Positions 1 through 8,040 of a stretch of DNA of 33,434 nt are shown one piece after another. The stretch is from Deltaproteobacteria bacterium (GTDB taxonomy: Bacteria; UBA10199; JACPAL01): contig JACPAL010000024.1 of the NCBI GenBank assembly GCA_016180855.1, positions 1 to 33,434 of the forward strand, read 5' to 3'. A program made the translations under genes and the position numbers. The notes under the pieces were generated by a model. The model was not told where the DNA came from, searched no databases, and was given only the letters and a program-made list of their open reading frames with translations. Position 1 is the stretch's first letter. Each line of letters begins with the position of its first letter.

Positions 1-1
1 G

Positions 2-601
2 ACACCGGGGTCGGGTGCCGGGTCTGAGATCTGCGGGGATGCCCTTTGCAACGGTTCGGAGTCACCGACGAACTGTCCGTCGGATTGCGGGAGTGTTGCA
101 GGAGGCGGTGGTTATTGTGGGGATGGGAGTTGTCAGGCGGCCAGGGGAGAGACCTCCACAATCTGCCCGACGGATTGCTCTTCTCAGCAGTCAAATCTTC
201 TCCCATCGACGTTTACTTTAACCAGGGGAAATGTCACCGTAAGTTCCTGTCCTGGTATTAGTGTCGGGGCATCAGTAGGAGACTCGACGGTAACAGTCTC
301 AAGTCAAACGGCGAGCAGTTTTTCAGCATCGCTTTCTAACTCAACTGGTGGTCCAGCTGCCGGTACAGGGACAATAGCCTCTGGGGGTTGGGGAATTGGT
401 GCGACACGTGAAGTAACGACGGCTGGTTGTACCTTCAACTCAGTCGACTCAATGGCCGGGGGGACAATCTCCCCGTTTGGCTGTGGTGCTATTAGTCGTG
501 CAATGACCGTTGTATCGGGGACCTGCGTTGCTATAATCGGGAGCAACTCTGTGGGTGCTAATTGTAGCTTGTCCTTTGGGAATGCTACTTGCAGTCAGTA
601 A
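2..601 (+). CDS. C-terminal part of a secreted Cys-rich repeat protein (5' truncated by window edge)
   Basis: The second forward frame is open from the first base to a TAA at 599-601, about 199 codons with no start in the window, so this is the 3' end of a longer gene. The first 60 residues hold two Cys-rich units of the pattern CGDxxC...E...CPxDC, around residues 12-30 and 42-62. Such units recur in bacterial surface proteins and may bind calcium or be disulfide-locked. The rest is rich in Ser, Thr, Gly and Val with scattered Cys, as in exported adhesin or polymorphic-barrel-like proteins. The next gene starts 59 bp downstream and is also an exported envelope protein, so the two are probably co-transcribed. 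The exact function is unknown. Coding is supported by the long open frame, the internal Cys repeat and the stop just before a gene with a good ribosome site. Confidence 0.75.
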   Translation, partial: TPGSGAGSEICGDALCNGSESPTNCPSDCGSVAGGGGYCGDGSCQAARGETSTICPTDCSSQQSNLLPSTFTLTRGNVTVSSCPGISVGASVGDSTVTVSSQTASSFSASLSNSTGGPAAGTGTIASGGWGIGATREVTTAGCTFNSVDSMAGGTISPFGCGAISRAMTVVSGTCVAIIGSNSVGANCSLSFGNATCSQ

Positions 602-660
602 ATAATGACCTTCCGTCTTTGAGATAGATTTTTCCTGGACCTTTTGCTAATGAGAGGAAG

Positions 661-1710
661 ATGCTGAGGAAGTTCTCTCCTCTCTTTCTTTTGTTGATTC
701 TCCCTTTTCTGGCTGAAGCACGTCCCACAAGTTTTGATACCTTGAGATTTCGCCCGGCAACCGATCAGGGGCTCTACCTCCAGATCTACGGGGCGGAGTT
801 GCTGGAGCGACGCCAATGGTCAGCCGGATTTCATCTAGACTATGTTCGTGAACCACTGGCGGTTATTGACTTGAATGACAATCGTCAGCCCGTTGTTCGT
901 GACCTGATCGGTGCCCACCTCAGTGCCGCTGTCGGCCTCCTGGACTGGCTGGAGGTCGGGATCAACCCGAACATTGCCCTTTATGAAAAATTTTTTGATC
1001 CTGTCACCGGGGCCCAAAGTAGTCACATCCGCCTGGGAGATACGAGGGTGGGTGCAAGGATTCGCCTCCTCTCCAAAGAGGACTATCCCATTGGTATTGC
1101 CCTGATCCCTTTTATCGATCTGCCAACGGGTTCTGGGGCAAGCTATGTTGGAAACAACAGCTTTGCGGGTGGAGGGCTCTTCGCCCTTGAGACGAGGCGT
1201 ATTGAGGAACGGCTCACGTTTGCGATGAACCTTGGCTATTGGGCGCGCGATCGTGTGGTGGTTGTCGGGACCCCTTTTGATGACCTCCTGACCTTCGGTC
1301 TGGCGGGGAATTTTCTCGTCGTCCGATGGCTCGAACTGATAGCCGAGTTTCAGGGAGGGACGACCGTTTCTGGTCTTTTTGAACCGTCCGGGACACCGTT
1401 TGAAGGAGGGGGTGGTGCGCGTTACTCCATTGGTAAAGAGCGCAGGATCCAGATCACAACCGCGGTCTCGGCGGGCGTTGGCTCCGGGCTAGGCAATCCT
1501 TCTATTCGTGGGGTTGTGGGACTCTCCTACACCCCTCCGCGTCGGGTGAAGGGTGTCGAAATTCAGGAGTCGGCTACGGAGGCATTTCAGGTCTATGAAC
1601 TCCAGGTGCCGGATGAGATGGAGCGATTAAGGCAGATCTGCCCCGAGCGACAGAACTTCAACAAGGATCGGGATGATCCCCGTTGCATCAAGTTGTACCT
1701 CAGTCAGTAA
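661..1710 (+). CDS. Outer-membrane beta-barrel-like exported protein
   Basis: A 349-residue protein with a clear signal peptide (basic MLRK, then a Leu/Phe-rich core, cleavage near AEA at about residue 20). The mature part alternates hydrophobic and polar residues with many Gly and aromatic residues, and includes segments resembling the strands of OmpA-type or porin-like barrels in deltaproteobacterial outer-membrane proteins. The last 45 residues look like a soluble periplasmic tail with two Cys. No OmpA peptidoglycan-binding domain is present. The start is supported by GAGAGGAAG directly upstream of the ATG. The stop overlaps the end of the convergent cold-shock-domain gene by 7 bp. The specific role (pore, anchor or structural protein) cannot be told from sequence. 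Confidence 0.75.
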   Translation: MLRKFSPLFLLLILPFLAEARPTSFDTLRFRPATDQGLYLQIYGAELLERRQWSAGFHLDYVREPLAVIDLNDNRQPVVRDLIGAHLSAAVGLLDWLEVGINPNIALYEKFFDPVTGAQSSHIRLGDTRVGARIRLLSKEDYPIGIALIPFIDLPTGSGASYVGNNSFAGGGLFALETRRIEERLTFAMNLGYWARDRVVVVGTPFDDLLTFGLAGNFLVVRWLELIAEFQGGTTVSGLFEPSGTPFEGGGGARYSIGKERRIQITTAVSAGVGSGLGNPSIRGVVGLSYTPPRRVKGVEIQESATEAFQVYELQVPDEMERLRQICPERQNFNKDRDDPRCIKLYLSQ

Positions 1711-1973
1711 AGCCTCATTCGTGTGACCCGGAGGCCCCGGGAAGTCAGGCCGACATCAAAACCGATCTCGACTCCTTCCCTGAAGAGAGAGCGGTCCTTC
1801 TTCTCCCCGAGCAGCCGGATTTCATCGAGGTGGAAGTAAACCTCCTTTCCCCCTTCATCACGGACAAAGCCATACCCCCCTTGGGGAAAGTATTTGGTGA
1901 TTTTACCGTGTCGAAAATTGTCCTGCGGATAGGTCACACTCCTCTGATTATAATTGAGTTTGTTGCTTGGCAA
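1704..1973 (-). CDS. Divergent cold-shock-domain protein
   Basis: An 89-residue basic protein. From about residue 22 it has the start of a cold-shock domain: HGKITKYF, a GGYGFVRD stretch equivalent to the RNP1 GYGFI motif, then VYFHLDEI, equivalent to the RNP2 VFVH motif. The C-terminal half is longer and more charged than in the canonical CspA-like protein at 16942-17160, so this is a divergent single-stranded nucleic-acid binder. The start is uncertain. The longest reading uses a TTG at 1973. An in-frame GTG at 1940 follows AGAGGAG, but with only one base between. It is transcribed toward the upstream outer-membrane gene and divergently from the VKOR-DsbA gene. Confidence 0.75.
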   Translation of the reverse strand: MPSNKLNYNQRSVTYPQDNFRHGKITKYFPQGGYGFVRDEGGKEVYFHLDEIRLLGEKKDRSLFREGVEIGFDVGLTSRGLRVTRMRLY

Positions 1974-1989
1974 GGGTATAGGGGAGGCA

Positions 1990-3198
1990 ATGCGAAAAAT
2001 TTATATCGCCCTCCTTCTTTTTACCTTTGCCGGTTTTGTCGCCTCTCTTCTCATGTCCCGCCTCCATATGAAGCTGGAGCAGGGGGCGGGCTTTGAGGAG
2101 AGGAGTTTTTGTACCATCTCGGAGGTTGTCGATTGTGACACTGCCATCGCCAGCCGGTATGCGAGGATCGCCGGGATACCGACCGCCTACCTTGGTTCCC
2201 TCTACTACCTTTTTGTCCTGTTTGCGACGTTCTATGCCTGGGCCGTTGAGCAAGGGAGAAAGGCGACCGTTTCATTTCTGATGGCCGGTTCGGCCCTGGC
2301 GACTCTCTACAGTATTGTGCTTGCCTATTTCGCATTTTATCAGCTTCGGATTGTCTGTCTCCTCTGCACCACAACCTACCTTGTCAACCTGGCCCACATC
2401 CTCCTGTTTCCGCGCGTTCTGGAAGTTAGGTGGCATCGTATCCCGGTTTATCTTTGGGAGTATCTCAAATCGATTTTTGGCTTAGGGGCTATTCAGACGA
2501 AAATCCTGCCTCATCTGGCAATTTTTCTTTTGGTTATGGGTGGAGGTGTATTTTTCTTTCGTGGGTTGGCAAAAGGGGCCGATGAAAGAAAAATATCTGA
2601 GGTCAAGATCCCTGACGAGGCAGTGCTCAAGTATTTTTATGCCCAGACTCCGATTGAATTTCAGTTAAGGGAGGCTGTCAGTCGTGGTCCGGAAAAGGCC
2701 AAGGTGACCATTGTTGATTTTTCTGACTTCCAATGTCCGTTCTGTAAACGTGCCGCCTTCACGCTAAAACCTTATTTGGGAGAGCTTAAAAGCCAGGTAC
2801 GTTTGATTTATGTCAATTACCCCCTCGATAACGCCTGCAATCCGGCGATCCAAAGGCCGTTTCATCCCGTCTCCTGTCTTGCCGCCAAGGCGGCGCTTTG
2901 TGCCCAGGGTCAGGGAAAGTTCTGGGAGTATCATGACCTTGTTTTTGAGAACCAGAAGAGACTGTCACGCACAACGCTGCTCCAATTGGCGAATCAGGCC
3001 GGTTTGGATGAGACCACATTCAATAACTGTCTTGTCTCTCTCGAGACGGAAAACCGGCTTGGGCAGGAGATCAAGGAGGCCGAGAGGTTCGGTGTTCGTG
3101 GAACCCCGGCCCTCTTTGTTAATGGGCGGCCGCTTTCGAACTGGACGGATCCGCACGTTTTTCGGCTGGTTGTTGAGTCGGAGCTGAAACAGCCTTAA
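1990..3198 (+). CDS. VKOR-DsbA fusion, disulfide-bond formation protein
   Basis: A 402-residue fusion that makes and recycles protein disulfides in the periplasm. The N-terminal part is a VKOR-family quinone-linked oxidoreductase with several membrane helices, the loop pair C41/C49 and the active CLLC motif (C123, C126). After a further membrane helix (about 174-190) comes a thioredoxin-fold DsbA-like domain with CPFC (C249, C252) and a cis-Pro region near GTPALF. In such fusions the VKOR part reoxidises the DsbA part and passes electrons to quinone, replacing DsbB. The ATG at 1990 is preferred over one 36 bp upstream because AGGGGAGG precedes it and the hydrophobic helix then starts at once. 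The 3' end overlaps the convergent DUF4340-like gene by 80 bp. Confidence 0.93.
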   Translation: MRKIYIALLLFTFAGFVASLLMSRLHMKLEQGAGFEERSFCTISEVVDCDTAIASRYARIAGIPTAYLGSLYYLFVLFATFYAWAVEQGRKATVSFLMAGSALATLYSIVLAYFAFYQLRIVCLLCTTTYLVNLAHILLFPRVLEVRWHRIPVYLWEYLKSIFGLGAIQTKILPHLAIFLLVMGGGVFFFRGLAKGADERKISEVKIPDEAVLKYFYAQTPIEFQLREAVSRGPEKAKVTIVDFSDFQCPFCKRAAFTLKPYLGELKSQVRLIYVNYPLDNACNPAIQRPFHPVSCLAAKAALCAQGQGKFWEYHDLVFENQKRLSRTTLLQLANQAGLDETTFNNCLVSLETENRLGQEIKEAERFGVRGTPALFVNGRPLSNWTDPHVFRLVVESELKQP

Positions 3199-3670
3199 AC
3201 CTCTTTTCATCAGTCGTCAGATCGGCGGCTCGGTAATCCGGCATGAGATAAAGGTTCGGTGATCCCTCCAGTTGAAGGTAGCGCTCCCATCCCACCGCTG
3301 TCTTTTTGCCTACCCTCAAGAGCTTGGATTCCCCCGTTTTAAGGGTCAGCCGGAGTCTCTTTTCTGGTGGTTCGAGGCCAAATTTTGCGAATTCTTTGAT
3401 CGGTTCTGAAGATTCCAGCTTTTTGACCTGAGGTTCAGACCAGAAGGCAAGAATGGAATCAATATCGAGCCTCCATGTTCCGTTCTGATCCCGCTCGATC
3501 TTGAGGGATTTCCCTCCCTCGGTCATCTCGACCGACTGGATCTCTGTCTTGGAGAGTGTGTAAAGGGTTATTGTATCGCCATCGTCCCGATCTTTTTCAA
3601 AATAGTGGATGTAGACGACAAGGCCGATGAGAAGCAGGACGGCTAGCAATGTCATTTGGTAACGATTCAT
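3119..3670 (-). CDS. DUF4340-like membrane-anchored protein
   Basis: A 183-residue protein with an N-terminal membrane helix (about residues 5-22) and a periplasmic beta-rich domain of the DUF4340 type, which usually lies beside GldG-like ABC-transporter accessory proteins. That is the case here: the GldG-like gene is upstream on the same strand. The Ala/Ser/Lys-rich tail is probably disordered and is encoded opposite the end of the VKOR-DsbA gene. The ATG at 3670 is chosen because the membrane helix begins there. An in-frame extension to 3817 would add a Pro-rich, non-membrane segment overlapping the GldG-like gene. No convincing ribosome site precedes the ATG, so the start is less sure than the gene. 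Confidence 0.8.
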   Translation of the reverse strand: MNRYQMTLLAVLLLIGLVVYIHYFEKDRDDGDTITLYTLSKTEIQSVEMTEGGKSLKIERDQNGTWRLDIDSILAFWSEPQVKKLESSEPIKEFAKFGLEPPEKRLRLTLKTGESKLLRVGKKTAVGWERYLQLEGSPNLYLMPDYRAADLTTDEKRFKAVSAPTQQPAEKRADPSSSKAAAH

Positions 3671-3707
3671 ATTATATAAAGCACGTTCAGCCAACGGGTG
3701 GCCCGAC

Positions 3708-3768
3708 TGGGGGACCCCCATCGAGCGCCTGGACCGAGCGTAAGCGAGGGAAGCCGTCGGATGGGGGT
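3708..3768. repeat. Inverted-repeat element between the GldG-like and DUF4340-like genes
   Basis: ACCCCCATCGA at 3714-3724 pairs with TCGGATGGGGGT at 3757-3768 apart from one bulged G. The left arm is also the second half of a tight palindrome, TGGGGGACCCCCA, at 3708-3720. Between the arms lies CCGAGCGTAAGCGAGG, a mirror-like sequence. The element sits in the only sizeable gap of this operon. It could be a REP-like element or an mRNA hairpin that lowers expression of the downstream gene. It has no T-run, so it is not a typical terminator. Confidence 0.6.
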
Positions 3769-3792
3769 GAGGAGGGACAGGACCCGTGGGCA

Positions 3793-5211
3793 CTAAACAC
3801 GTCGTTTTCTCCTCCACCAGTAAATTCCGCCCGTTGCGAGTACGAGCAACGGGTACCCTGCCTGGGTAAAATATTGGATAAAAACTACCTTGGCCGGCGT
3901 TAAATTGATGTTACGAAACTCAGGCGTCTTTGGGCGGATCGCTACCTTTTCTTCATCTCCCACGAGCCACCCGACCATATTGAGGAATAGGTCCAGATTA
4001 CCTGGGGCCTGAATCAGTTCGTTGGCGGCAAAATTGCTGTCCCCGACAACGATGGCGAGCGGTTTTTCGTCCCGCTTCACAGCCACCCCCAAGGTTAGAG
4101 GCCCACGGGCGTCACTTACCTTATCAAACCGGGGTTCGCTCCCCTCCTGAAGGTTTGTTTCCCCCCACGCCTCGTCAGTCGAGGTGAGCAGGGTCTCGAC
4201 AACCTGGGGTCCCTTTTCTTCTTTTTTGATAATCTGAAGGCTTCTCGCGAGTGAGAGGATTGGATTCATCTCCTGGAGCCCCTGTGTAATTTTATGGTCT
4301 GACAGAATGGGGGCTGGGTAATGGGGACCTAAGAGAAAATGTCTTTCAGGGTCCAGAACAAGGTCGTTGTTCCAGGCGAGACCGAGTTTTTCCAGGACCC
4401 CTGTCGGGGTTGCGGGCGTTAGAGGGTCTCCCAATAACAGGAGAGGTCTACTTTTGGCCAGATAGTTGTTGACCACCTCCTCTTCGGCCGAAGCGATGTT
4501 TTTCTGCGGTCCTGCAATCACAAGCAGGCTACAGTCTTTGGGAACCTTCTGTTCAGTAACCAGGTTTAGAGTTTTTACATCGTAATTATTTTTTTTCAGA
4601 TAATCCCCGATCTGGCTGAAACCGGCGGGGGTTGTTTCTTTCAAGCTTCTTTCTTCATGACCCTCCAGAAAACAGACGACCGCGGCGTTCTTTTCCTTCA
4701 CCTTGAGGATGGCATTCGTAAAAAGTCCTTCTCCCACGAAGGCAGGAAGCGATTTTTCGCTTGCCTGGGAATAGTCAAAAAGGGCCGACTTGTAGATCTC
4801 CTTCCGGTTTTTTCCGGAGAGGAAAACGATCGTCCCATCCGTCGTGATATTGTATTGCACCGCCAGTTCAATCTCCAGATCGGGGTCGACCAGGCGGTAG
4901 GAGATTTTGGAGCTTCGCGAGGAGTATTCCTTCAGCAGGTCGTCGATGCGACGGCGGATGAAGAGGTCGTCGAGATCCTCTCCGCGTCGGAAGAAGGCCA
5001 GGATCTTGACCTCCTGATCCAGGTTTTTCAGGATTTTTTCGGTCTGTTCCGAAAGAGAGAAATCGCGGTTGGCCGTCAAATCCCAGCGAAGGTGCAAGCG
5101 ATCAACAATCCCATAGGTCACGACGGCGATCGCGAGGACGGCTATTGTAAGCACGACGGCGTTCGTCCCATAATAGAACCGTCTTTTGCGGTCATGAATT
5201 TTCACTTCCAT
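3793..5211 (-). CDS. GldG-like ABC-transporter auxiliary protein
   Basis: A 472-residue protein with a membrane helix near the N-terminus (about 15-37) and another at the C-terminus (about 446-464) before a basic tail. The large domain between resembles the GldG/ABC-transporter auxiliary family, including a segment like a ThuA or IFT52-type fold (AAVVCFLEGHEERSL and LLVIAGPQKNIASAEE). In Bacteroidetes GldG works with GldA and GldF in gliding. In other phyla the same gene trio is found without gliding, and its substrate is unknown. It overlaps the permease gene by 10 bp, so the two are translationally coupled. GGAGAG just upstream supports the ATG. Confidence 0.87.
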   Translation of the reverse strand: MEVKIHDRKRRFYYGTNAVVLTIAVLAIAVVTYGIVDRLHLRWDLTANRDFSLSEQTEKILKNLDQEVKILAFFRRGEDLDDLFIRRRIDDLLKEYSSRSSKISYRLVDPDLEIELAVQYNITTDGTIVFLSGKNRKEIYKSALFDYSQASEKSLPAFVGEGLFTNAILKVKEKNAAVVCFLEGHEERSLKETTPAGFSQIGDYLKKNNYDVKTLNLVTEQKVPKDCSLLVIAGPQKNIASAEEEVVNNYLAKSRPLLLLGDPLTPATPTGVLEKLGLAWNNDLVLDPERHFLLGPHYPAPILSDHKITQGLQEMNPILSLARSLQIIKKEEKGPQVVETLLTSTDEAWGETNLQEGSEPRFDKVSDARGPLTLGVAVKRDEKPLAIVVGDSNFAANELIQAPGNLDLFLNMVGWLVGDEEKVAIRPKTPEFRNINLTPAKVVFIQYFTQAGYPLLVLATGGIYWWRRKRRV

Positions 5212-5897
5212 CTCTCCGCCTCCATCCAGCGAACGGTCAAAAAGAGGAAACCAAAAATGAACAAGAGGTAATAAAGAAAGTCGGATAGATCAAAGACACC
5301 GGTTCCGAAGCTATCCAGATGGGTAATGACGGAGATAGTCTCACCGATGGGGCCACCGCTATCCGAAAGGAACCAGAGGGTGATGAGGACTACGAATGTC
5401 AGGATGGCGGCGACCATCTGGTTCCGTGTTAGCGAAGAGCAGAAAAGGCCAACGGACAAAAAAGCCCCTCCCAGGAGAAGGAGTCCAAGATAGGACAAGA
5501 GCATCGTTCCTCCTTCCGGTTCCCCGATCAGGATCAACAGGAGAGGAAACTCAAGGGTCAGGATGAGGAGAAGGGCGTGGAGAATCCAGACCGCCAGAAA
5601 TTTCCCCAGGACCAGCTTTAAATCGGAGAGGGGAAGCGTCTTTAGTAATTCTATGGTGCCGGACCTTCTCTCTTCTGCGATCGATCGCATTGTCAGAAAA
5701 GGGCTGATAAAGAGGAGAATCACGGCCATGAAATAGAGAGTTCCGCGAAGGGAGGCCTCCGGCAGGTGTTGCGGTAAGGCTTGTGTCATCTGCGCGGTAA
5801 AGGCAAAGCCGGTTAGAAAGAGGAAGAGGGAGGCGACTACAGCAAAAACAGGCGATTTCAAATGGACTTTAATATCTTTTTTGATCAGGGGCCACAC
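5202..5897 (-). CDS. ABC-2 type permease (GldF-like)
   Basis: A 231-residue integral membrane protein with about six hydrophobic segments, a short cytoplasmic N-terminus (WPLIKKDIKVHLKSP) and the RSIAEERRSGTIELLKTLPLS stretch typical of ABC-2 permeases between the second and third helices. It forms the membrane channel of the transporter whose ATPase is encoded just upstream and whose auxiliary subunit lies just downstream. The start is GTG, 29 bp inside the ATPase gene, with GGAG eight bases upstream. The substrate cannot be inferred. Confidence 0.9.
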   Translation of the reverse strand: MWPLIKKDIKVHLKSPVFAVVASLFLFLTGFAFTAQMTQALPQHLPEASLRGTLYFMAVILLFISPFLTMRSIAEERRSGTIELLKTLPLSDLKLVLGKFLAVWILHALLLILTLEFPLLLILIGEPEGGTMLLSYLGLLLLGGAFLSVGLFCSSLTRNQMVAAILTFVVLITLWFLSDSGGPIGETISVITHLDSFGTGVFDLSDFLYYLLFIFGFLFLTVRWMEAERWK

Positions 5898-6699
5898 TAT
5901 TATTCTCCGTTATTTGCAGAAAAATCTCTTCGAGCCCAAAATGATGTTCCTTGACTTCGGTAACGCCCGGCAGTTTTTCAAGGGATGATTTGAACGCGTC
6001 ATCGGTACGGGTCGCCGTGACGAGGTAGCGGCGCTCCAGAGAGGCCTTTGTCAGTTCACTCACCTTGCCGTCCGCCACGATACTTCCCTGGTTTAGGATA
6101 ATTACACGATCGCAGACCGCACTGACCTCCTGTAGAATATGGGAGGAAAAAATAATTGCCTGTCTTCCCCTTAAGTTTTTAATCAATTCCCGGATTTCGA
6201 TAATTTGCTTCGGGTCAAGTCCGATTGTCGGTTCATCCAGGATCAGGACATCCGGCTCATGCAGGATCGCCTGTGCAATGCCAACCCTTTGACGGTATCC
6301 CTTGGAGAGGTGTTGGACCAACCGATGGCGGACGTCCTGAATGCCGGTTTTAGCAAGGGTTTCCGCAATCTTTTTTTCTGGACTCTGAAGACGGTGGAGT
6401 TCGGCAATAAAACGGAGTGATTCTTCGACGGTCAGTTCGGGGTAAAGCGGCGGTGTTTCCGGAAGGTAGCCGATCCTCTTTTTTGCCTCGATCGGATTTT
6501 CCAGGAGGTTAATCCCCTTGATCGTAACTTCGCCGGAAGTAGGCGGCATGAAACCGGTCAGAATCCTCATGGTGGTTGTTTTCCCGGCTCCGTTGGGGCC
6601 TAGAAGCCCGACAACCTCTCCCGCCTCAATGCGGAAGGAGATCTCTTTCAGGGCGGTAAACGGTCCGAATTTTTTGGTGATGGAGGTGGCGACGATCAC
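5869..6699 (-). CDS. ABC transporter ATP-binding protein (GldA/CcmA-like)
   Basis: A 276-residue nucleotide-binding subunit. Walker A is GPNGAGKT (about 34-41), the ABC signature is LSKGYRQR (131-138), Walker B is VLILDEP (151-157), and the switch His lies in SSHIL. The C-terminal 60 residues form the extra domain seen in exporters paired with ABC-2 permeases. It drives the permease encoded next. The GTG start overlaps the stop of the cpoB-like gene by 4 bp, so ATPase production is tied to that envelope protein. Confidence 0.93.
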   Translation of the reverse strand: MIVATSITKKFGPFTALKEISFRIEAGEVVGLLGPNGAGKTTTMRILTGFMPPTSGEVTIKGINLLENPIEAKKRIGYLPETPPLYPELTVEESLRFIAELHRLQSPEKKIAETLAKTGIQDVRHRLVQHLSKGYRQRVGIAQAILHEPDVLILDEPTIGLDPKQIIEIRELIKNLRGRQAIIFSSHILQEVSAVCDRVIILNQGSIVADGKVSELTKASLERRYLVTATRTDDAFKSSLEKLPGVTEVKEHHFGLEEIFLQITENNSVAPDQKRY

Positions 6700-7496
6700 G
6701 GTTTTACAGTTTCCTGTTTTGGTTCCGTTGCCGCAGGGGTACCGGAGGCCACCGGTTCAGGAGAGGACTGTTCCTGAATTTTTTTCAGGCGCTCTTTTGC
6801 CTCAGCGGCCTCATCGGAACGGGGGTAGCGCTGAACCACTTTTTTTAAAAAAATGGCCGCTTCGGAGAAGGCCTTCTGTTCATAAAGACAAAATCCCTGC
6901 TTCAGAAGGGCTGCTGGAGCCTTGTCACTTTCGGGGTATTTCTCGAGTACCTTCTGAAATTCAAGGAGGGCACCGGGAAAATCGCGGCTGGCGTAAAGCG
7001 CCTCCCCCTTCCAGTACTGTGCATTGTCACTCAAGGTGGAGTAGGGAAATTTTTTAAGGAATTCATCAAACAGCTTGAGGGCCTCCTGATAATTGCCGAG
7101 ATTAATTTCCGATAACGCCTTCTTGTACTCCCCCTCTTCCGCCTTGTTGACACCCTCTTTTTTGTTGGACGTCCGGCTGCGGGTCAACAGTTCACCCAGC
7201 GCCTTCTGCTGGAGGGAAAGTCTCTCTTCAATGCCGATCAGGCGGTAATCATAATCCCTGAGAAATTTTTGATTTTTAAAGGCTCCCTCTTCAAAGAAGT
7301 GTTTTGTCTCCTCGGCGAGCCCACGAATCACCTGAAACTCTTTTTTGAGCTCTGTGATCTCTTGTCGGACCTCGGCGAGGATTTTGGCGTTGGATTCCTG
7401 GATTCTTTCCAATTCCTCAATTTTCTTCTTAGAGGAATCGGCATAAACCGACAGGTTCATAAGCAGGACAAAAAAAAGTGGGGCGCCGAATTTCAT
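6696..7496 (-). CDS. cpoB: Tol-Pal-associated coordinator protein, CpoB/YbgF-like
   Basis: A 266-residue periplasmic protein. After a signal peptide (KFGAPLFFVLLMNLSVYA) come a coiled coil (about residues 18-85, KKKIEELERIQ onward), a short linker, and tandem TPR-like repeats (about 120-225) with the YxxALxxFxxxLxxxP spacing typical of the C-terminal domain of YbgF/CpoB. In known systems CpoB links Tol-Pal with peptidoglycan synthesis at division. It follows pal across a terminator, which agrees with that role, although tolB, tolA, tolQ and tolR are not in the window. The ATG at 7496 is chosen because it starts the signal peptide. A TTG nine codons upstream is possible. Neither has a clear ribosome site. 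Confidence 0.85.
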   Translation of the reverse strand: MKFGAPLFFVLLMNLSVYADSSKKKIEELERIQESNAKILAEVRQEITELKKEFQVIRGLAEETKHFFEEGAFKNQKFLRDYDYRLIGIEERLSLQQKALGELLTRSRTSNKKEGVNKAEEGEYKKALSEINLGNYQEALKLFDEFLKKFPYSTLSDNAQYWKGEALYASRDFPGALLEFQKVLEKYPESDKAPAALLKQGFCLYEQKAFSEAAIFLKKVVQRYPRSDEAAEAKERLKKIQEQSSPEPVASGTPAATEPKQETVKP

Positions 7497-7540
7497 TAGG
7501 GGTTCAGATAATGAATCTTTCAAACAAAGGCAAGAGGACG

Positions 7541-7575
7541 AAAAAAATCCCCCCCGTTTTTAAGCGGGAGGGATT
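7541..7575 (-). terminator. Rho-independent terminator after pal
   Basis: On the minus strand AATCCCTCCCG pairs with CGGGGGGGATT across a short A-rich loop, and seven T residues follow (seen as A7 at 7541-7547 on the given strand). It lies between the pal stop and the cpoB-like start. Readthrough, or a promoter inside this region, must supply the downstream genes. Confidence 0.88.
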
Positions 7576-7611
7576 GAAGCAACTAATAACAACTTAAAGA
7601 GCAGGGACGAA

Positions 7612-8040
7612 TTATTTGACAAACTCGGCCCGGCGATTCTTCCACCAGCAACTCTCGTTGTGACAGCTCTCCAGCGGCTTCTCCTCACCGAAACTCTTTG
7701 TGCCGAGACGCGAAGCAGCTACACCGAGAGAAACCAGGTAATCCTTAGTTGACTTGGCCCGGCGATGACCGAGGGCAATGTTGTACTCCTCCGACCCTCT
7801 TTCATCACAGTGACCTTCAACTGTTACCTTGAGACTTGCATTCTCCTCGAGGTATTTTTTGTTCTTCTCCAGTGCATCCTTATACTCCCCCTTGATGACC
7901 GACTGGTCATAATCAAAGTGGACACTCTCCAACCCCTTGACCGCCTTGCTACTGGCTACACCTCGGCCGGTACGCTTTTGACATCCGACACCGACTACGA
8001 CTGCCAGCCCTACCAGGGCTACTAACGTCAGCTTGTTCAT
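7612..8040 (-). CDS. pal: Peptidoglycan-associated lipoprotein Pal
   Basis: A 142-residue lipoprotein. The signal peptide ends at VGVGC (Cys20), the likely lipidated residue. From about residue 40 an OmpA-C-like domain follows, with FDYDQSVI, VEGHCDERGSEEYNIALGHRRA and the NRRAEF ending that binds diaminopimelate in peptidoglycan. The mature N-terminal linker is short. Pal anchors the outer membrane to the wall and helps it constrict during division. AAGGAGG sits seven bases upstream of the ATG, an ideal ribosome site. Two extra Cys residues near the C-terminus (ESCHNESCWW) may form a disulfide, which fits the VKOR-DsbA gene in the window. Confidence 0.95.
   Translation of the reverse strand: MNKLTLVALVGLAVVVGVGCQKRTGRGVASSKAVKGLESVHFDYDQSVIKGEYKDALEKNKKYLEENASLKVTVEGHCDERGSEEYNIALGHRRAKSTKDYLVSLGVAASRLGTKSFGEEKPLESCHNESCWWKNRRAEFVK

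Noticed and set aside
304-546. 80-codon minus-strand frame
   Set aside because: It is antisense to the 5'-truncated Cys-rich gene, which has the better case (Cys-rich repeats and an open frame to the window edge).
4657-5271. 204-codon plus-strand frame
   Set aside because: It lies opposite the GldG-like gene and has no family features.
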